Assembly (NCBI GenBank): GCA_013112685.1
Contig: JABFGC010000002.1
Span: 1,994,902-2,058,901, forward strand
Reading direction: 5' to 3'
DNA: 64,000 nt
Source of the DNA: Chloroflexota bacterium
GTDB taxonomy: Bacteria; Chloroflexota; Anaerolineae; Anaerolineales; Villigracilaceae
The translations under genes were made by a program, and so were the position numbers. Below are positions 16,795-26,743 of the stretch, piece by piece; position 1 is the stretch's first letter, and the number at the start of each line of letters is the position of its first letter. Below the pieces are notes generated by a model that saw only the letters and a program-made list of their open reading frames with translations, made no database searches and was not told where the DNA came from.

Positions 16795-17525
16795 TTCCTA
16801 CGCCTCCCTTTGGGTCTGACATCCATGTTCGCCTCACCCTGCAATTCGCCATCCGCCAGGGTCAATGCGCGCGAAAAACGACCCGCCAGACTCATGTCGT
16901 GCGTGACCATGACGATGGTCTTGCCGCGCCCGGAGACGAGATGCTCAAAGACTTCGAAGATGTGGTCGGCTGTGACCGAATCCAAACTGCCCGTCGGCTC
17001 GTCGGCGACGAGGATATCCGGGTCGTTCGCCAGCGCGCGCGCAATCGCCACGCGCTGCTGCTGACCGCCGGAGATGAAAGCGGGAAGTTTATCGGCATGT
17101 TCTTCGATCTCGACCAGCCGCAAAAGTTCGAGCGCGCGCTCGCGCGCCTGGCGCGGTTTGAAATCGCCGCTCAAATCCATGGGCAGGGTAATGTTTTCGA
17201 CCAGCGTGAGCATGGGCAGCAATTGGAACGATTGGTAAACGACGCCCATCGTCCTGCCGCGCCAACTCGCTTTTTCGTCTTCACTCAGGTCGTGCACCGA
17301 AACGCGCTGACTGCCCGAGTTGACGATCACTTCGCCGCCGGAGAGTCCATCCACGCCGTTGATCATGTTGAGCAGGGTGGATTTGCCCGCGCCGGATTTC
17401 CCCATCACGCCGAGGAACTCGCCCGCGTTCACGGTCAGGTTGATGTTCTTCAAAGCCGGGAAGTCGCCCGCGGCAGTGGAATAGGTCTTATTTACATTTC
17501 GCAGTTCAATGATCGGTGTGGACAC
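16791..17525 (-). CDS. ABC transporter ATPase, LolD/MacB type
   Basis: A 244-residue ATPase: Walker A GKSGAGKST, Q-loop region VVYQSFQLLPM, signature ISGGQQQRVAIARAL, Walker B ILVADEPTGSLDS, H loop MVTHDMS. It starts with GTG at 17525, six bases after a TAAAAT box, so it is probably translated from a leaderless mRNA. It overlaps the fused ATPase gene (ATGA), and the two ATPases would form a heterodimer serving the permease at 8193-10625. Confidence 0.93.
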   Translation of the reverse strand: MSTPIIELRNVNKTYSTAAGDFPALKNINLTVNAGEFLGVMGKSGAGKSTLLNMINGVDGLSGGEVIVNSGSQRVSVHDLSEDEKASWRGRTMGVVYQSFQLLPMLTLVENITLPMDLSGDFKPRQARERALELLRLVEIEEHADKLPAFISGGQQQRVAIARALANDPDILVADEPTGSLDSVTADHIFEVFEHLVSGRGKTIVMVTHDMSLAGRFSRALTLADGELQGEANMDVRPKGRRRK

Positions 17526-17531
17526 AAATAA

Positions 17532-17561
17532 ATTTTACCCCTCTTGTGCAAATTATCGCAA
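17532..17561 (-). promoter_or_regulatory. Promoter before the ABC ATPase operon
   Basis: TTGCGA (17561-17556), 18 bases, TAAAAT (17537-17532) on the minus strand. The GTG start follows six bases later with no Shine-Dalgarno sequence. Confidence 0.5.
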
Positions 17562-17583
17562 AAGGTTAATTTACGACTTACTT

Positions 17584-18264
17584 TCAACTCTCCTGCAAAC
17601 AAGCCAGCAAATCACGCGCGGCTCCCTGCGGCTCCGCACTCGCAATCGCCAGCACCGGGAACGTCCCAAGCGAATACACCTCGCGCGCGTTTTCCCCCAG
17701 CCAGCGTTTGGGGAGGATTCCCACCGCATCGGATTCGGAATTGACGGCTTCAGACATCGCCTCCACGCCGACGGCGACTCGTGCAAACGAAGCGGCGCTT
17801 CTTCCCTGCATCACGACCTGCTCGAACACTTCAAAGATATCCAACCCCGACGGATACACCCACACCTGCACCGACGGCTCTCCCTGCCCCGCGAACAACG
17901 CTTGAACTTCTGTCAGTGAAAGGTGTTGCACGGCGCTTTCGCGGTTTGCGGCGATGAGAATCTCTTCTTCGCCAATCTGATAGGCATGGGCGGGCAAATT
18001 TTCCGGCTCGCCGATGCGAAGGGCGATCTCCGGCTCGCCTGCCGTAACGTTGACGATGATGTTCCGCTCGTTCGCGCAGGCGAAGAGTTCATCCATCCAT
18101 GGCTGGGCGGAGGAGGCGGCGTACGCCGTTATGGTTTGGGTTGGCGCCGTTTGAGTGGGAGAAACACAGGAAACGAAAAGGAAAGATGAAAGAAGAAAGA
18201 GGACGATGGACGACAAACGATGGATGGTGGAGTACGGTTTACGGTATGGAGGGTTGGGTGGCAT
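17584..18264 (-). CDS. Solute-binding-like lipoprotein
   Basis: A 226-residue lipoprotein with lipobox FVSC (Cys about residue 33). The body resembles a small type 2 periplasmic binding protein of the phosphate/molybdate kind: AYAASSAQPWMDELFACANE, IGEEEILIAANRESAVQHLS and an LTEVQALFAGQ segment as found in PstS-like proteins. It precedes the ABC ATPase gene by 58 bases, so it may be the extracytoplasmic sensor of the export system. Oddly, the region before the hydrophobic core (IHRLSSIV) is encoded by a TGGACGATGG-type palindromic repeat, so the start is uncertain. Ligand unknown. Confidence 0.65.
   Translation of the reverse strand: MPPNPPYRKPYSTIHRLSSIVLFLLSSFLFVSCVSPTQTAPTQTITAYAASSAQPWMDELFACANERNIIVNVTAGEPEIALRIGEPENLPAHAYQIGEEEILIAANRESAVQHLSLTEVQALFAGQGEPSVQVWVYPSGLDIFEVFEQVVMQGRSAASFARVAVGVEAMSEAVNSESDAVGILPKRWLGENAREVYSLGTFPVLAIASAEPQGAARDLLACLQES
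18193..18246. repeat. TGGACGATGG-type palindromic repeat at a gene start
   Basis: GAGGACGATGGACGACAAAC followed by GATGGATGGTGGAG belongs to the same repeat family as those inside recJ (25638-25698) and the DUF1786 gene (50925-51008). Here it encodes the first part of the lipoprotein signal peptide. Confidence 0.65.
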
Positions 18265-18291
18265 GGGCGGTGAGCAGTTGCCGAACGGTGG

Positions 18292-19104
18292 TTATTTGAA
18301 AATCAACACAACGATTCCGGCGAGCAGGCAATATGCCGCGAAAATGTAGAGCGAATGTTTTCGGAGGTATCCCAACAGCCAGCGAATCGCCAGCCAGCCG
18401 ACGCCCGCCGAGGCAGCGAAGCCGGTGAACAGGACGGGAAGGAACTCCGTCGTGTTCGGCAGAATGATGACTTGAACGCTTTCATAAAGTCCAGCCGCAA
18501 GCAAAATCGGCGCGGACATCAGGAAGGCGAAACGCGCGGCGGAGGGTCGGTCGAAGCCGCGGAACATCGCGCCAGCCATCGTCGAGCCGGAACGCGACGC
18601 GCCGGGGAAAATCGCCAGCACCTGGAACAAGCCGACGGTCAGGGCATCCATCCACGTGGCGGCTTCGAGCGTGCGGTTCTTTTTATCGAAATATTCCACC
18701 GCTGTGAGGAGCAATGCCGTGAACAGCAGGCGAATCCCAGCCCATAACAGCGGGTCGCCGGACATGTTTTTTACAAACTGGTTGAGGATCAATCCCACCA
18801 GCCCCGCCGGGATGGTCGCAACGATCACCAGCCAGCCGAGGCGCGAGTGAAAATCGTCGAAGGGCTTTTTGTCCCTGATGCCGAGCAAAAACGATTTCAC
18901 GATCTGCCAAAAGTCCCGCCAGAAGAACAACAGCAGGGCAAAGACCGTCCCCAACTGGACGATGACGTTGAAGGAGAACGTCCTATCGTTGGAAGGAAGC
19001 CCAAGCAGGTGGCTGAAGATGAACAGATGCGCGGTGGATGAAACGGGGATAAACTCGGTCAATCCCTGGACGATACCGAGGAAGAGGGCGTGGAGGAGGG
19101 TCAT
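18292..19104 (-). CDS. uppP: UppP, undecaprenyl-diphosphatase
   Basis: A 270-residue membrane protein with seven or eight helices. The two catalytic motifs are present: GIVQGLTEFIPVSSTAHLF near the N-terminus (Glu and Ser/His) and FPGASRSGSTM near residue 170. UppP recycles undecaprenyl diphosphate to the monophosphate carrier used for peptidoglycan and other wall polymers. It is separated from the four-helix-bundle cassette by six bases and from the lipoprotein gene downstream by 27. No Shine-Dalgarno sequence is obvious, because the inverted repeat starts directly upstream. Confidence 0.95.
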   Translation of the reverse strand: MTLLHALFLGIVQGLTEFIPVSSTAHLFIFSHLLGLPSNDRTFSFNVIVQLGTVFALLLFFWRDFWQIVKSFLLGIRDKKPFDDFHSRLGWLVIVATIPAGLVGLILNQFVKNMSGDPLLWAGIRLLFTALLLTAVEYFDKKNRTLEAATWMDALTVGLFQVLAIFPGASRSGSTMAGAMFRGFDRPSAARFAFLMSAPILLAAGLYESVQVIILPNTTEFLPVLFTGFAASAGVGWLAIRWLLGYLRKHSLYIFAAYCLLAGIVVLIFK

Positions 19105-19110
19105 GTGAAA

Positions 19111-20743
<1,633 letters not shown>

Positions 20744-20750
20744 GAGGACG

Positions 20751-20756
20751 ATTATA
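20751..20756 (-). promoter_or_regulatory. -10 box of tgt, probably leaderless
   Basis: TATAAT on the minus strand ends seven bases before the tgt ATG at 20743. The spacing and the following CGTCCTC closely match ruvB (TATAATCGCCCTC then ATG). The -35 region is weak. Confidence 0.55.
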
Positions 20757-20777
20757 ACCAGAGATGAACGGAGATGA

Positions 20778-20815
20778 ACAGCGACTCACCCACCGACGAT
20801 GATGGGTGAGTCGCT
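20778..20815. terminator. Terminator-like hairpin
   Basis: CAGCGACTCACCCA and TGGGTGAGTCGCTG form a 14-base-pair stem with a ten-base loop between tgt and a gene fragment. There is no long T tract, so the termination role is a guess. Confidence 0.5.
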
Positions 20816-20857
20816 GTCGAAATAGGAACAGTTGAAGGTCAGGAAATGAGGCGGTTC

Positions 20858-20960
20858 TTATTCCAGGGCAATGTACCATTTGGGCGTCGAATCGTCGAAT
20901 ATCGCCGTGTCGTTTTCGTATGAAACATAGAGCCAGATGGGATTTGTTGGCGTGTTGCTT
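20858..20960 (-). pseudogene. C-terminal remnant of a lost gene
   Basis: The minus strand reads SNTPTNPIWLYVSYENDTAI then FDDSTPKWYIALE and stops at 20858; an in-frame stop lies a few codons upstream, so only about 33 codons survive. It is followed by the hairpin at 20778-20815. The truncation point faces the restriction-modification genes, so their arrival may have removed the rest. The family is not recognised. Nothing else was seen in the stretch from 20744 to 21088. Confidence 0.4.
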
Positions 20961-21088
20961 CTTTATTAGATTACATGGTTGGGCTATGGTTTCAAATCCC
21001 CAATTTGGCAGATGGAGGGGAGAAAGTGAGATACGCCTCGATCAAAACCATCACAAGTTTCTTACATCAACAATGATAAAATTGGCGC

Positions 21089-22435
21089 ATGGTTGTTCCC
21101 ACCCAGTTGAAATTGGGATTTGAAGATATCGCAGAAGCCCAGGCGGAAGGGAAACCCGGGCTTTCAAATAGCCGTATCAACAAACTGGACCCCCAGGATC
21201 GCGCCTTCCATGACTGGTATCGTTTTGTATTATCTTTTCCGCCTCATCTGGTAAGAGATTACATCAAAAAATTTGAATTGAAGCGGAACAGCGTTGTACT
21301 TGATCCATTTTGCGGAACAGGTACAACTTTAATCGAAGCAAAATTGGGGGGAATGAGGTCAATCGGCTTGGAAGGGAATCCATTTCCATATTTCGCGGCA
21401 TCGGTAAAAACGGAGTGGGATGTGGACGCGAATTCGCTCTTGACCCACGCGCAAAAGATCGCAACCGAAGCATTAGGTGCTTTGAAATTACAGGGGATTG
21501 ACGATGATTTTCCGTTTGAAAAAAAACATAAAGCGCTGAAAACCCTGCCCAGAGAAGCAGAAAAGCTCATTCTGGCAAATTCAATCAGCCCGCTTCCGTT
21601 ACATAAGACCCTGGTTTTGTTTGAAATTCTCAGAAAACACGAGGGCAAACCATATTACCGCCACCTGCTTCTGGCGCTGGGGAATGCCCTGGTGTATAAA
21701 ATCAGCAACCTGCATTTTGGTCCCGAAGTAGGCGTCAGGAAACCCACAACGGATGTTCCTGTCGTTTCCAATTGGACGCTTGAAGTTGAGAAAATGGCGA
21801 AAGATCTTCGCCAGGTTGAGGGAAGGTCATTTCCAGACGCCAGAGTGTATCTGACCGACGCCCGCAACATAAATGTTCTTGAACCGAATTCCATTGATGC
21901 GGTCATTACATCCCCTCCCTATCCCAACGAAAAAGATTACACCAGGACAACGAGGTTGGAGTCGGTTTTGCTCGGTTTCATCAATAACAAAGAGGAATTG
22001 CGAGAGTTAAAGAAAAAACTCGTCAGGTCGAATACGCGCGGGATTTATAAAGGTGATGACGACGATCAATGGGTTGCCGATTTTCCGCAAATCCAAAAGA
22101 TTGCGGAAGAAATCGAAAAACGCCGTATCGAGCTTGGGAAGAACTCGGGGTTTGAAAGGCTATACGCCAAAGCCACAAAGTTATATTTTGGAGGCATGGC
22201 AAAACACCTTTCCGACCTGCGATCCGTCCTCCGCCCCGGCGCGAAACTTGCTTATGTTGTCGGCGATCAGGCGTCTTATTTGCGCGTGATGATAAGAACA
22301 GGGCAGATTTTGGGAAACATTGCCAAGAAATTCGGATACGAACTTGTCGGTATTGACCTATTCCGCACCCGGCTGGCAACAGCCACAAAAGAACAGCTGC
22401 GTGAAGAGGTTGTAATCTTGAATTGGAGAGGGTAA
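21089..22435 (+). CDS. Type II DNA methyltransferase, probably N4-cytosine
   Basis: A 448-residue beta-type amino-methyltransferase. The SAM-binding motif I is VLDPFCGTGTTLIEAKL (about residue 70), and the catalytic motif IV is ITSPPYPNEKDYTR (about 273); SPPY favours N4-cytosine over N6-adenine methylation. In beta class enzymes the order differs from this one, so the class should be checked. It starts six bases after a TAAAAT box without a Shine-Dalgarno sequence. The next gene overlaps functionally as its restriction partner, five bases downstream. The pair is more AT-rich than its surroundings, consistent with transfer. Confidence 0.87.
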   Translation: MVVPTQLKLGFEDIAEAQAEGKPGLSNSRINKLDPQDRAFHDWYRFVLSFPPHLVRDYIKKFELKRNSVVLDPFCGTGTTLIEAKLGGMRSIGLEGNPFPYFAASVKTEWDVDANSLLTHAQKIATEALGALKLQGIDDDFPFEKKHKALKTLPREAEKLILANSISPLPLHKTLVLFEILRKHEGKPYYRHLLLALGNALVYKISNLHFGPEVGVRKPTTDVPVVSNWTLEVEKMAKDLRQVEGRSFPDARVYLTDARNINVLEPNSIDAVITSPPYPNEKDYTRTTRLESVLLGFINNKEELRELKKKLVRSNTRGIYKGDDDDQWVADFPQIQKIAEEIEKRRIELGKNSGFERLYAKATKLYFGGMAKHLSDLRSVLRPGAKLAYVVGDQASYLRVMIRTGQILGNIAKKFGYELVGIDLFRTRLATATKEQLREEVVILNWRG

Positions 22436-22440
22436 AACAA

Positions 22441-23241
22441 ATGGAAGAGAAAGAGCCAAATCGCTATGCAAGAATCCTTGAGGTGATCTTTAGAAAGCAC
22501 TTCAGGAAGGGCGCAAGTGAGATCGAATTCCAACGTGCAGAGTTCAGCCAAGCGGCAAATGAATTGGGAATTACCCTGCCCAAAAACCTGGGGGATGTTC
22601 TTTATTCGTTCAGGTACCGTGCACTTTTACCAAAATCCATCACATCGAAAGCGCCGAAAGGTTACGAATGGATCATTCGCCCGGCAGGAAAGGGAAAATA
22701 CAAACTTGTAGCCGTCAAGCAGGCAAACATCGTCCCTTCGACTGTTTTAACGGAAACAAAATTACCCGACGCCACACCGGGGGTGATTGCAAAATACTCA
22801 ATGAACGACGAGCAATCCCTCTTGGCAAAACTTCGTTACAACCGTTTGATCGACATCTTCACCGGCTTGACCTGCTACTCTCTGCAAAATCATTTGAGAA
22901 CGACCCTGCGCGACGGCTCACAGATCGAAACCGACGAAATCTATATCGGACTTGACAAACGCGGCGCGCATTTTGTCATGCCAGTTCAAGCAAAAGGCGG
23001 CAGGGATAAAATCGGTGTTGTGCAAATCGAGCAGGATTTTGAAATGTGTGCGCTTAAATTTCCGAACCTCATTTGCCGGGCAATTGCCGCACAATTCATT
23101 GAGGACGATCTAATTGCGCTCTTTGAGTTCGAACGGACGAAGGACGGAATCAAAGTTTCATCTGAAAAGCATTACAGACTGGTAAAACCGGACGAGGTAT
23201 CGGCGGAGGAACTACGAAAGTATTCAGCACGGCAGAGTTGA
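22441..23241 (+). CDS. Restriction endonuclease partner of the methyltransferase
   Basis: A 266-residue protein. A PD-(D/E)XK-like site is suggested by ETDEIYIGLDKRG followed by FVMPVQAKGGRDKIG (residues about 160-190), where Glu/Asp and Gln-x-Lys would bind metal. The N-terminal 90 residues (FRKGASEIEFQRAEF start) may bind DNA. The ATG at 22441 is chosen because GGAGAGGG lies eight bases upstream, inside the end of the methyltransferase gene; another ATG at 22423 lacks this. Tight linkage and shared direction with the methyltransferase support a type II system. The recognition sequence cannot be read from the protein. Confidence 0.8.
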   Translation: MEEKEPNRYARILEVIFRKHFRKGASEIEFQRAEFSQAANELGITLPKNLGDVLYSFRYRALLPKSITSKAPKGYEWIIRPAGKGKYKLVAVKQANIVPSTVLTETKLPDATPGVIAKYSMNDEQSLLAKLRYNRLIDIFTGLTCYSLQNHLRTTLRDGSQIETDEIYIGLDKRGAHFVMPVQAKGGRDKIGVVQIEQDFEMCALKFPNLICRAIAAQFIEDDLIALFEFERTKDGIKVSSEKHYRLVKPDEVSAEELRKYSARQS

Positions 23242-23248
23242 TCGCACG

Positions 23249-23278
23249 AAAACCGCAGGTTTGCCGCCTGCGGTTTTT
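23249..23278 (+). terminator. Terminator after the restriction-modification pair
   Basis: AAAACCGCAGG, loop TTTGCCG, CCTGCGGTTTTT: an 11-base-pair stem with T tract, eight bases after the endonuclease stop. It also serves the converging DUF2255 gene because the other arm begins with an A run. Confidence 0.85.
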
Positions 23279-23279
23279 C

Positions 23280-23663
23280 TTATATCGCCGTCAGTTCCGT
23301 CGTCGTATCTCGCGACTTCCTGCCGCACATATCCTTCACGTATTGAATATCCCCCGGTTTGTTGTATTTCTCCCTGTACGCCGCGCTGACCAGGTCCTTC
23401 AGCCGCTCGCTGCGCGTTTGCACGGCGCGCGCCTTGAATTCCTTCTCCCCCACGAATATGCTCCCGTACGGGTCTTCGAGAAACGTCCGCCACCAACTGC
23501 GCGGTTTCATGCTCCACGAACGGACGAAGACCCGTCCTTCCACGACCACCACCCAAATGCCGATGATGCGATGGGGCGAATCCGTGCCCGCGCGGATGCC
23601 GAGGATTCGCTCCATTTGAAGGCTTGAGAGAACTTCCTTCGGAAAACGCTTTTTGGTTTGCAT
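23280..23663 (-). CDS. DUF2255 family protein
   Basis: A 127-residue protein with the DUF2255 pattern: VFVRSWSMKPRSWWRTFLED, PYGSIFVGEKEFKARAVQTR, LVSAAYREKYNKPGD and a SRDTTTEL end. Members resemble split-barrel flavin-binding proteins (pyridoxamine-oxidase-like), but activity is unknown. The ATG at 23663 was preferred over one at 23693 that falls in an intergenic repeat (CACGAAGTTCACGAAGAAAC); GGAG lies 15 bases upstream, so the start is not certain. Confidence 0.8.
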   Translation of the reverse strand: MQTKKRFPKEVLSSLQMERILGIRAGTDSPHRIIGIWVVVVEGRVFVRSWSMKPRSWWRTFLEDPYGSIFVGEKEFKARAVQTRSERLKDLVSAAYREKYNKPGDIQYVKDMCGRKSRDTTTELTAI

Positions 23664-23683
23664 TGGAATTATTTTTTTCTCCA

Positions 23684-23735
23684 CGAAGTTCACGAAGAAA
23701 CACGAATTTCTTTCGTGAAAATTCGTGCTTCGCGG
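23684..23735. repeat. Short palindromic repeat
   Basis: CACGAAGTTCACGAAGAAAC, ACGAATTTCTTTCGTG and AATTCGTGCTTCGCG form overlapping inverted copies of a CACGAA motif between DUF2255 and the next small gene. Confidence 0.5.
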
Positions 23736-23764
23736 ATTCTCTTCTTATTTCCGATAATGTCTGT

Positions 23765-23977
23765 TTAATTCGAGCGGGAAAGATTTGCTAACACGCGAAT
23801 CGTAACGGACATAATTTCTTCCACCTGTTCTGGCGTCATATTAATTCTTTCCGACACTTTATGAATTACTTCTTCTCTACGCTCCTTGTCGCCTGCAACA
23901 GCCAGCATTGCCTGCAAAAAGGCTTCAACGTCAATTTCCTGTCCATCGTCGTCTGAAAAATTCTGATCGTTTTGCAT
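23765..23977 (-). CDS. Small acidic protein of unknown function
   Basis: A 70-residue protein with an acidic N-terminus (MQNDQNFSDDDGQEIDVEAF) and a helical C-terminus (MTPEQVEEIMSVTIRVLANL). The ATG at 23977 has GGAGG five bases upstream. It follows the DUF2721 gene by 24 bases and is probably cotranscribed with it. The family is not recognised. Confidence 0.65.
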   Translation of the reverse strand: MQNDQNFSDDDGQEIDVEAFLQAMLAVAGDKERREEVIHKVSERINMTPEQVEEIMSVTIRVLANLSRSN

Positions 23978-24001
23978 TTTATCCTCCGTGACGAAGTTTT
24001 T

Positions 24002-24405
24002 TTACGGGAGATGTTCCTCTTTTTCCAAATCTGTCAACAGCAGATCCAGCGCACCGACGGAGTCTGCAATTCGCGCAGGGAAATGCCCAGCGAAACGATC
24101 ATCAGCGCCAGCGCGATGCCGAAACTCCACTCGCCGCCGTCCGTCCAGCCTGCAAAAAGGGCAAACATGCTTGTCACACACAATAACAGGCTGAGCACGC
24201 CGAAAATCTGCATATTGCGGATGAGATACACGCGGTAACGCAGATTGTCAATTTGAGCCAGCAGGTTTTTATCCTGGCGTTCATGATACCGGTCGTAGAG
24301 GTTGCGGATGATGGTGGCGAGCGTCAGAAAGCGGTTGGTGTACGCCAGCAGGAGCAGGGAGACCGTTGGGAACAACAACGCCGGAGTGGTAAGCGAAAAC
24401 TCCAT
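24002..24405 (-). CDS. DUF2721 family membrane protein, one frameshift
   Basis: The N-terminal 115 residues match DUF2721: membrane segments at about 7-25, 70-90 and 92-108 with the conserved ATIIRNLYDRYHE and QIDNLRYRVYLIRNMQ between them. As written the frame ends with TPSVRWICC at 24034, but a shift near 24060 gives SVGALDLLLTDLEKEEHLP, the usual family end, with a stop at 24002. Joined length 133. The ATG at 24405 is followed downstream by the small gene at 23977. Function unknown. Confidence 0.8.
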
Positions 24406-24414
24406 TTTTACCTC

Positions 24415-24930
24415 TCAAACAAGCCCGAAACTGACATGAGTCGGGCTGACCAACAGCATGGGCACGTGCAGGTTGAACTGCGGCAGGTACGGATTGGTGA
24501 TATCCGCTTCGTACACAGACATCCAGCCGGTGGACGACACATCGAGATACGTCGCCAGATCCGCCTGGGTCGAGATGCGCAGTTTCCCTTTCAACATGAA
24601 GGAGGCGACCAGCATGTTGACCGGCTGCATCATCCGGTTTTGTTCGCTGGCGTCGTAATCGAACGGCTCGCTGGCGGGCGGCGCAAGGTGAAATGCGATC
24701 ACCTCCGCGGTGGGCAGGAATATCTCCGGGTATGTGAGCGACTTGGGCGGCGTCCCTTCCAAAAGAATCACGTTGGGCGCAAGCACGTGGATAAAATTCG
24801 GCACCCCCTGCGTGCGAAGCCAGATGCTGACGCGCGCATTTTCCTTGACCACAATTTCCCCGCGCACGAGCATATTTTTCGTATACAACATGACCAGGGC
24901 GGTCTTTTCATCGTCGGCAAGCGGCTTCAT
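24415..24930 (-). CDS. Protein of unknown function
   Basis: A 171-residue soluble protein starting MKPLADDEKTALVMLYTKNM. The ATG at 24930 has GGAGGA four bases upstream; TATAAT lies 25 bases before it. The protein appears mostly beta (VRGEIVVKENARVSIWLRTQ, VLAPNVILLEG, MLKGKLRISTQADLATYLDV, LHVPMLLVSPTHVSFG). It has the look of a small beta-barrel regulator but I do not recognise the family. It is divergent from recJ and lies nine bases upstream of the DUF2721 gene. Confidence 0.7.
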   Translation of the reverse strand: MKPLADDEKTALVMLYTKNMLVRGEIVVKENARVSIWLRTQGVPNFIHVLAPNVILLEGTPPKSLTYPEIFLPTAEVIAFHLAPPASEPFDYDASEQNRMMQPVNMLVASFMLKGKLRISTQADLATYLDVSSTGWMSVYEADITNPYLPQFNLHVPMLLVSPTHVSFGLV

Positions 24931-25005
24931 TGTTCCTCCTTCCGGGTTGTTCTCATTATACAGCACCCTTCCGGGCGGCAGACGGAACGTTTATACTCTC
25001 ACGCC

Positions 25006-26743
25006 ATGCAGTCGAACAACAAACATTGGAACATCCTTCCGCGCATCACGCCCGAAGCCGACGCCGCGTTGGGCGCGCTCAACCCTCCGCTTTTGCGGCA
25101 GGTGCTTTTCAACCGCGGTTATGCCGCCGACGCCGACGCGCGCGCCTTTCTCCGCGCCGAAGCGAACTTCAACACCGATCCCTTTCAAATGACTGGCATG
25201 GGCGCGGCTGTCGAGCGCATCCGTTTTGCGATTCAAAACCGCGAACCCATCGCCATCTACGGCGATTACGATGTGGACGGAGTCACCGCCACGGCATTGC
25301 TCGTCGAAACCCTGCAAAAGTTGGGCGCGGACGTGCGCGGATATATCCCCAACCGCTTCGAGGAAGGCTACGGTCTTAACAACAACGCGCTGGAAGAATT
25401 GAAAGCGGACGGCGTGAGACTGGTCATCACCGTGGATTGCGGCATCCGCTCGCCGAACGAAGCGCTTCATGCCCGGACCCTGGGGCTGGACCTGATTATC
25501 AGCGACCATCACCACCCCGACAATGAAAACCTGCCCCCCGCCTTTGCCGTCATCAATCCCAAACAGCATGGCGACCCATACCCCGATAAGGATTTGGCGG
25601 GCGTGGGAATTGCCTACAAGATTGCCGAGGCTCTACTATCAGACCGTGGACAACAGACCGCTGACCATGGTCCATCGTCCGCAATCAACGGTCAAATCCT
25701 CAACTCATTACTCGACCTGGTAGCCCTCGGAACCGTCGCCGACCTCGCCCCGCTGGTCGGAGAGAACCGCGCGCTGGTAAAAAAGGGGCTGAAGCAGATG
25801 CGCCAGACCACACGACAGGGATTGTTCTCGCTGGCGGCTGTCTCGGAGGTTGCGCTGGCGAAGGTCAACGCGACGCATATCGGTTTCATGCTCGGTCCGC
25901 GCCTGAACGCGGCGGGACGGCTCAGGGAAGCGCTGGCGGCATTCAGAACTGCTGACCACCACAGACGTATTCAAAGCCGGTGAACTCGCCCAGCAATTGG
26001 ATATGCAGAACCGCGAACGCCAGCGCCTCACCCGCGAGATGCAAATTCGAGCCGAGGAAATCGCCCTGAGCGACGACCCGGACGCCTACCTGTTGTTTGC
26101 CGCGCATGAAGAATTCAATTCCGGCGTGGTCGGTCTCGCCGCCTCCCGCCTGACGGAGAAATACTACCGCCCCGCCATCGTCGCCGCCAAAGGCGAAGAA
26201 GAGACGCGCGGCTCATGCCGCTCCATCCCCGAATTCCACATCACCGACGCGCTCGATCAATGCGCGGATCTGCTCGTCCGTCATGGCGGTCATGCCGCGG
26301 CGGCGGGATTCACCGTGCGGAACAACAACCTGCCTGAATTGATTTCGCGGCTGAAAGCTATCGCTGGGGAAAAACTTTCGGGAACGGAACTCAGGCCCAC
26401 AGTCACGGCTGATGCGGAAGTTTCCCTCGCAGACATCCGCCCGGAGTTGTACGAGAAGGCGTTGAAATATCTCGAACCCACCGGCTACGGGAACCGCGAA
26501 GCCTCGTTCGTGGCGCGCAATGTCCGAGTCAAAAATTCGCGCGTCGTCGGCGCAGACGGCAAACATTTGAAGTTGACGCTCGAAGACGAGAAGGGATACG
26601 CGCACGACGCCATCGGTTTCCGGCTCGGCGACTGGCACAAAACCATGCCCGCCCGCGTGGATATTTTGTTCACCTACGAACCGAACGAATACAACGGGCG
26701 CGTGAGTTATCAGTTGAATTTGAAGGACTTGAAGCCATCGTAG
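25006..26743 (+). CDS. recJ: RecJ, single-stranded-DNA-specific 5'-3' exonuclease, one frameshift and an in-frame repeat insertion
   Basis: DHH/DHHA1 phosphoesterase: AIYGDYDVDGVTATALLVET (motif I), ITVDCGIRS (motif II), LIISDHHHPD (DHH motif) and LLDLVALGTVADLAPLVGEN, then in a second frame the DHHA1 region (GVVGLAASRLTEKYYRPAIV, VRHGGHAAAAGFTV). One extra A near 25946 breaks the frame; joined length 578. RecJ degrades single-stranded DNA in recombination and mismatch repair. Codons for about 20 residues (SDRGQQTADHGPSSAINGQ) come from a palindromic repeat at 25638-25698 in the loop before LLDLVALG. The ATG lies eight bases after TATACT, so the mRNA is probably leaderless; the long upstream extension of this frame is spurious. 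Confidence 0.92.
25638..25698. repeat. Palindromic repeat inserted in frame in recJ
   Basis: GACAACAGACCGCTGACCAT, GGTCCATCGTCCGCAATCAA and CGGTC match the element in the DUF1786 gene (50925-51008: GACGACAGACGATTGACCAT, CGTCTATCGCCCATTGTCAA, CGGTC). It keeps the reading frame open. Confidence 0.75.

Noticed and set aside
24253..25005. Upstream extension of the recJ frame
   Set aside because: It reads through two minus-strand genes with clear start signals; recJ homology begins at 25006.
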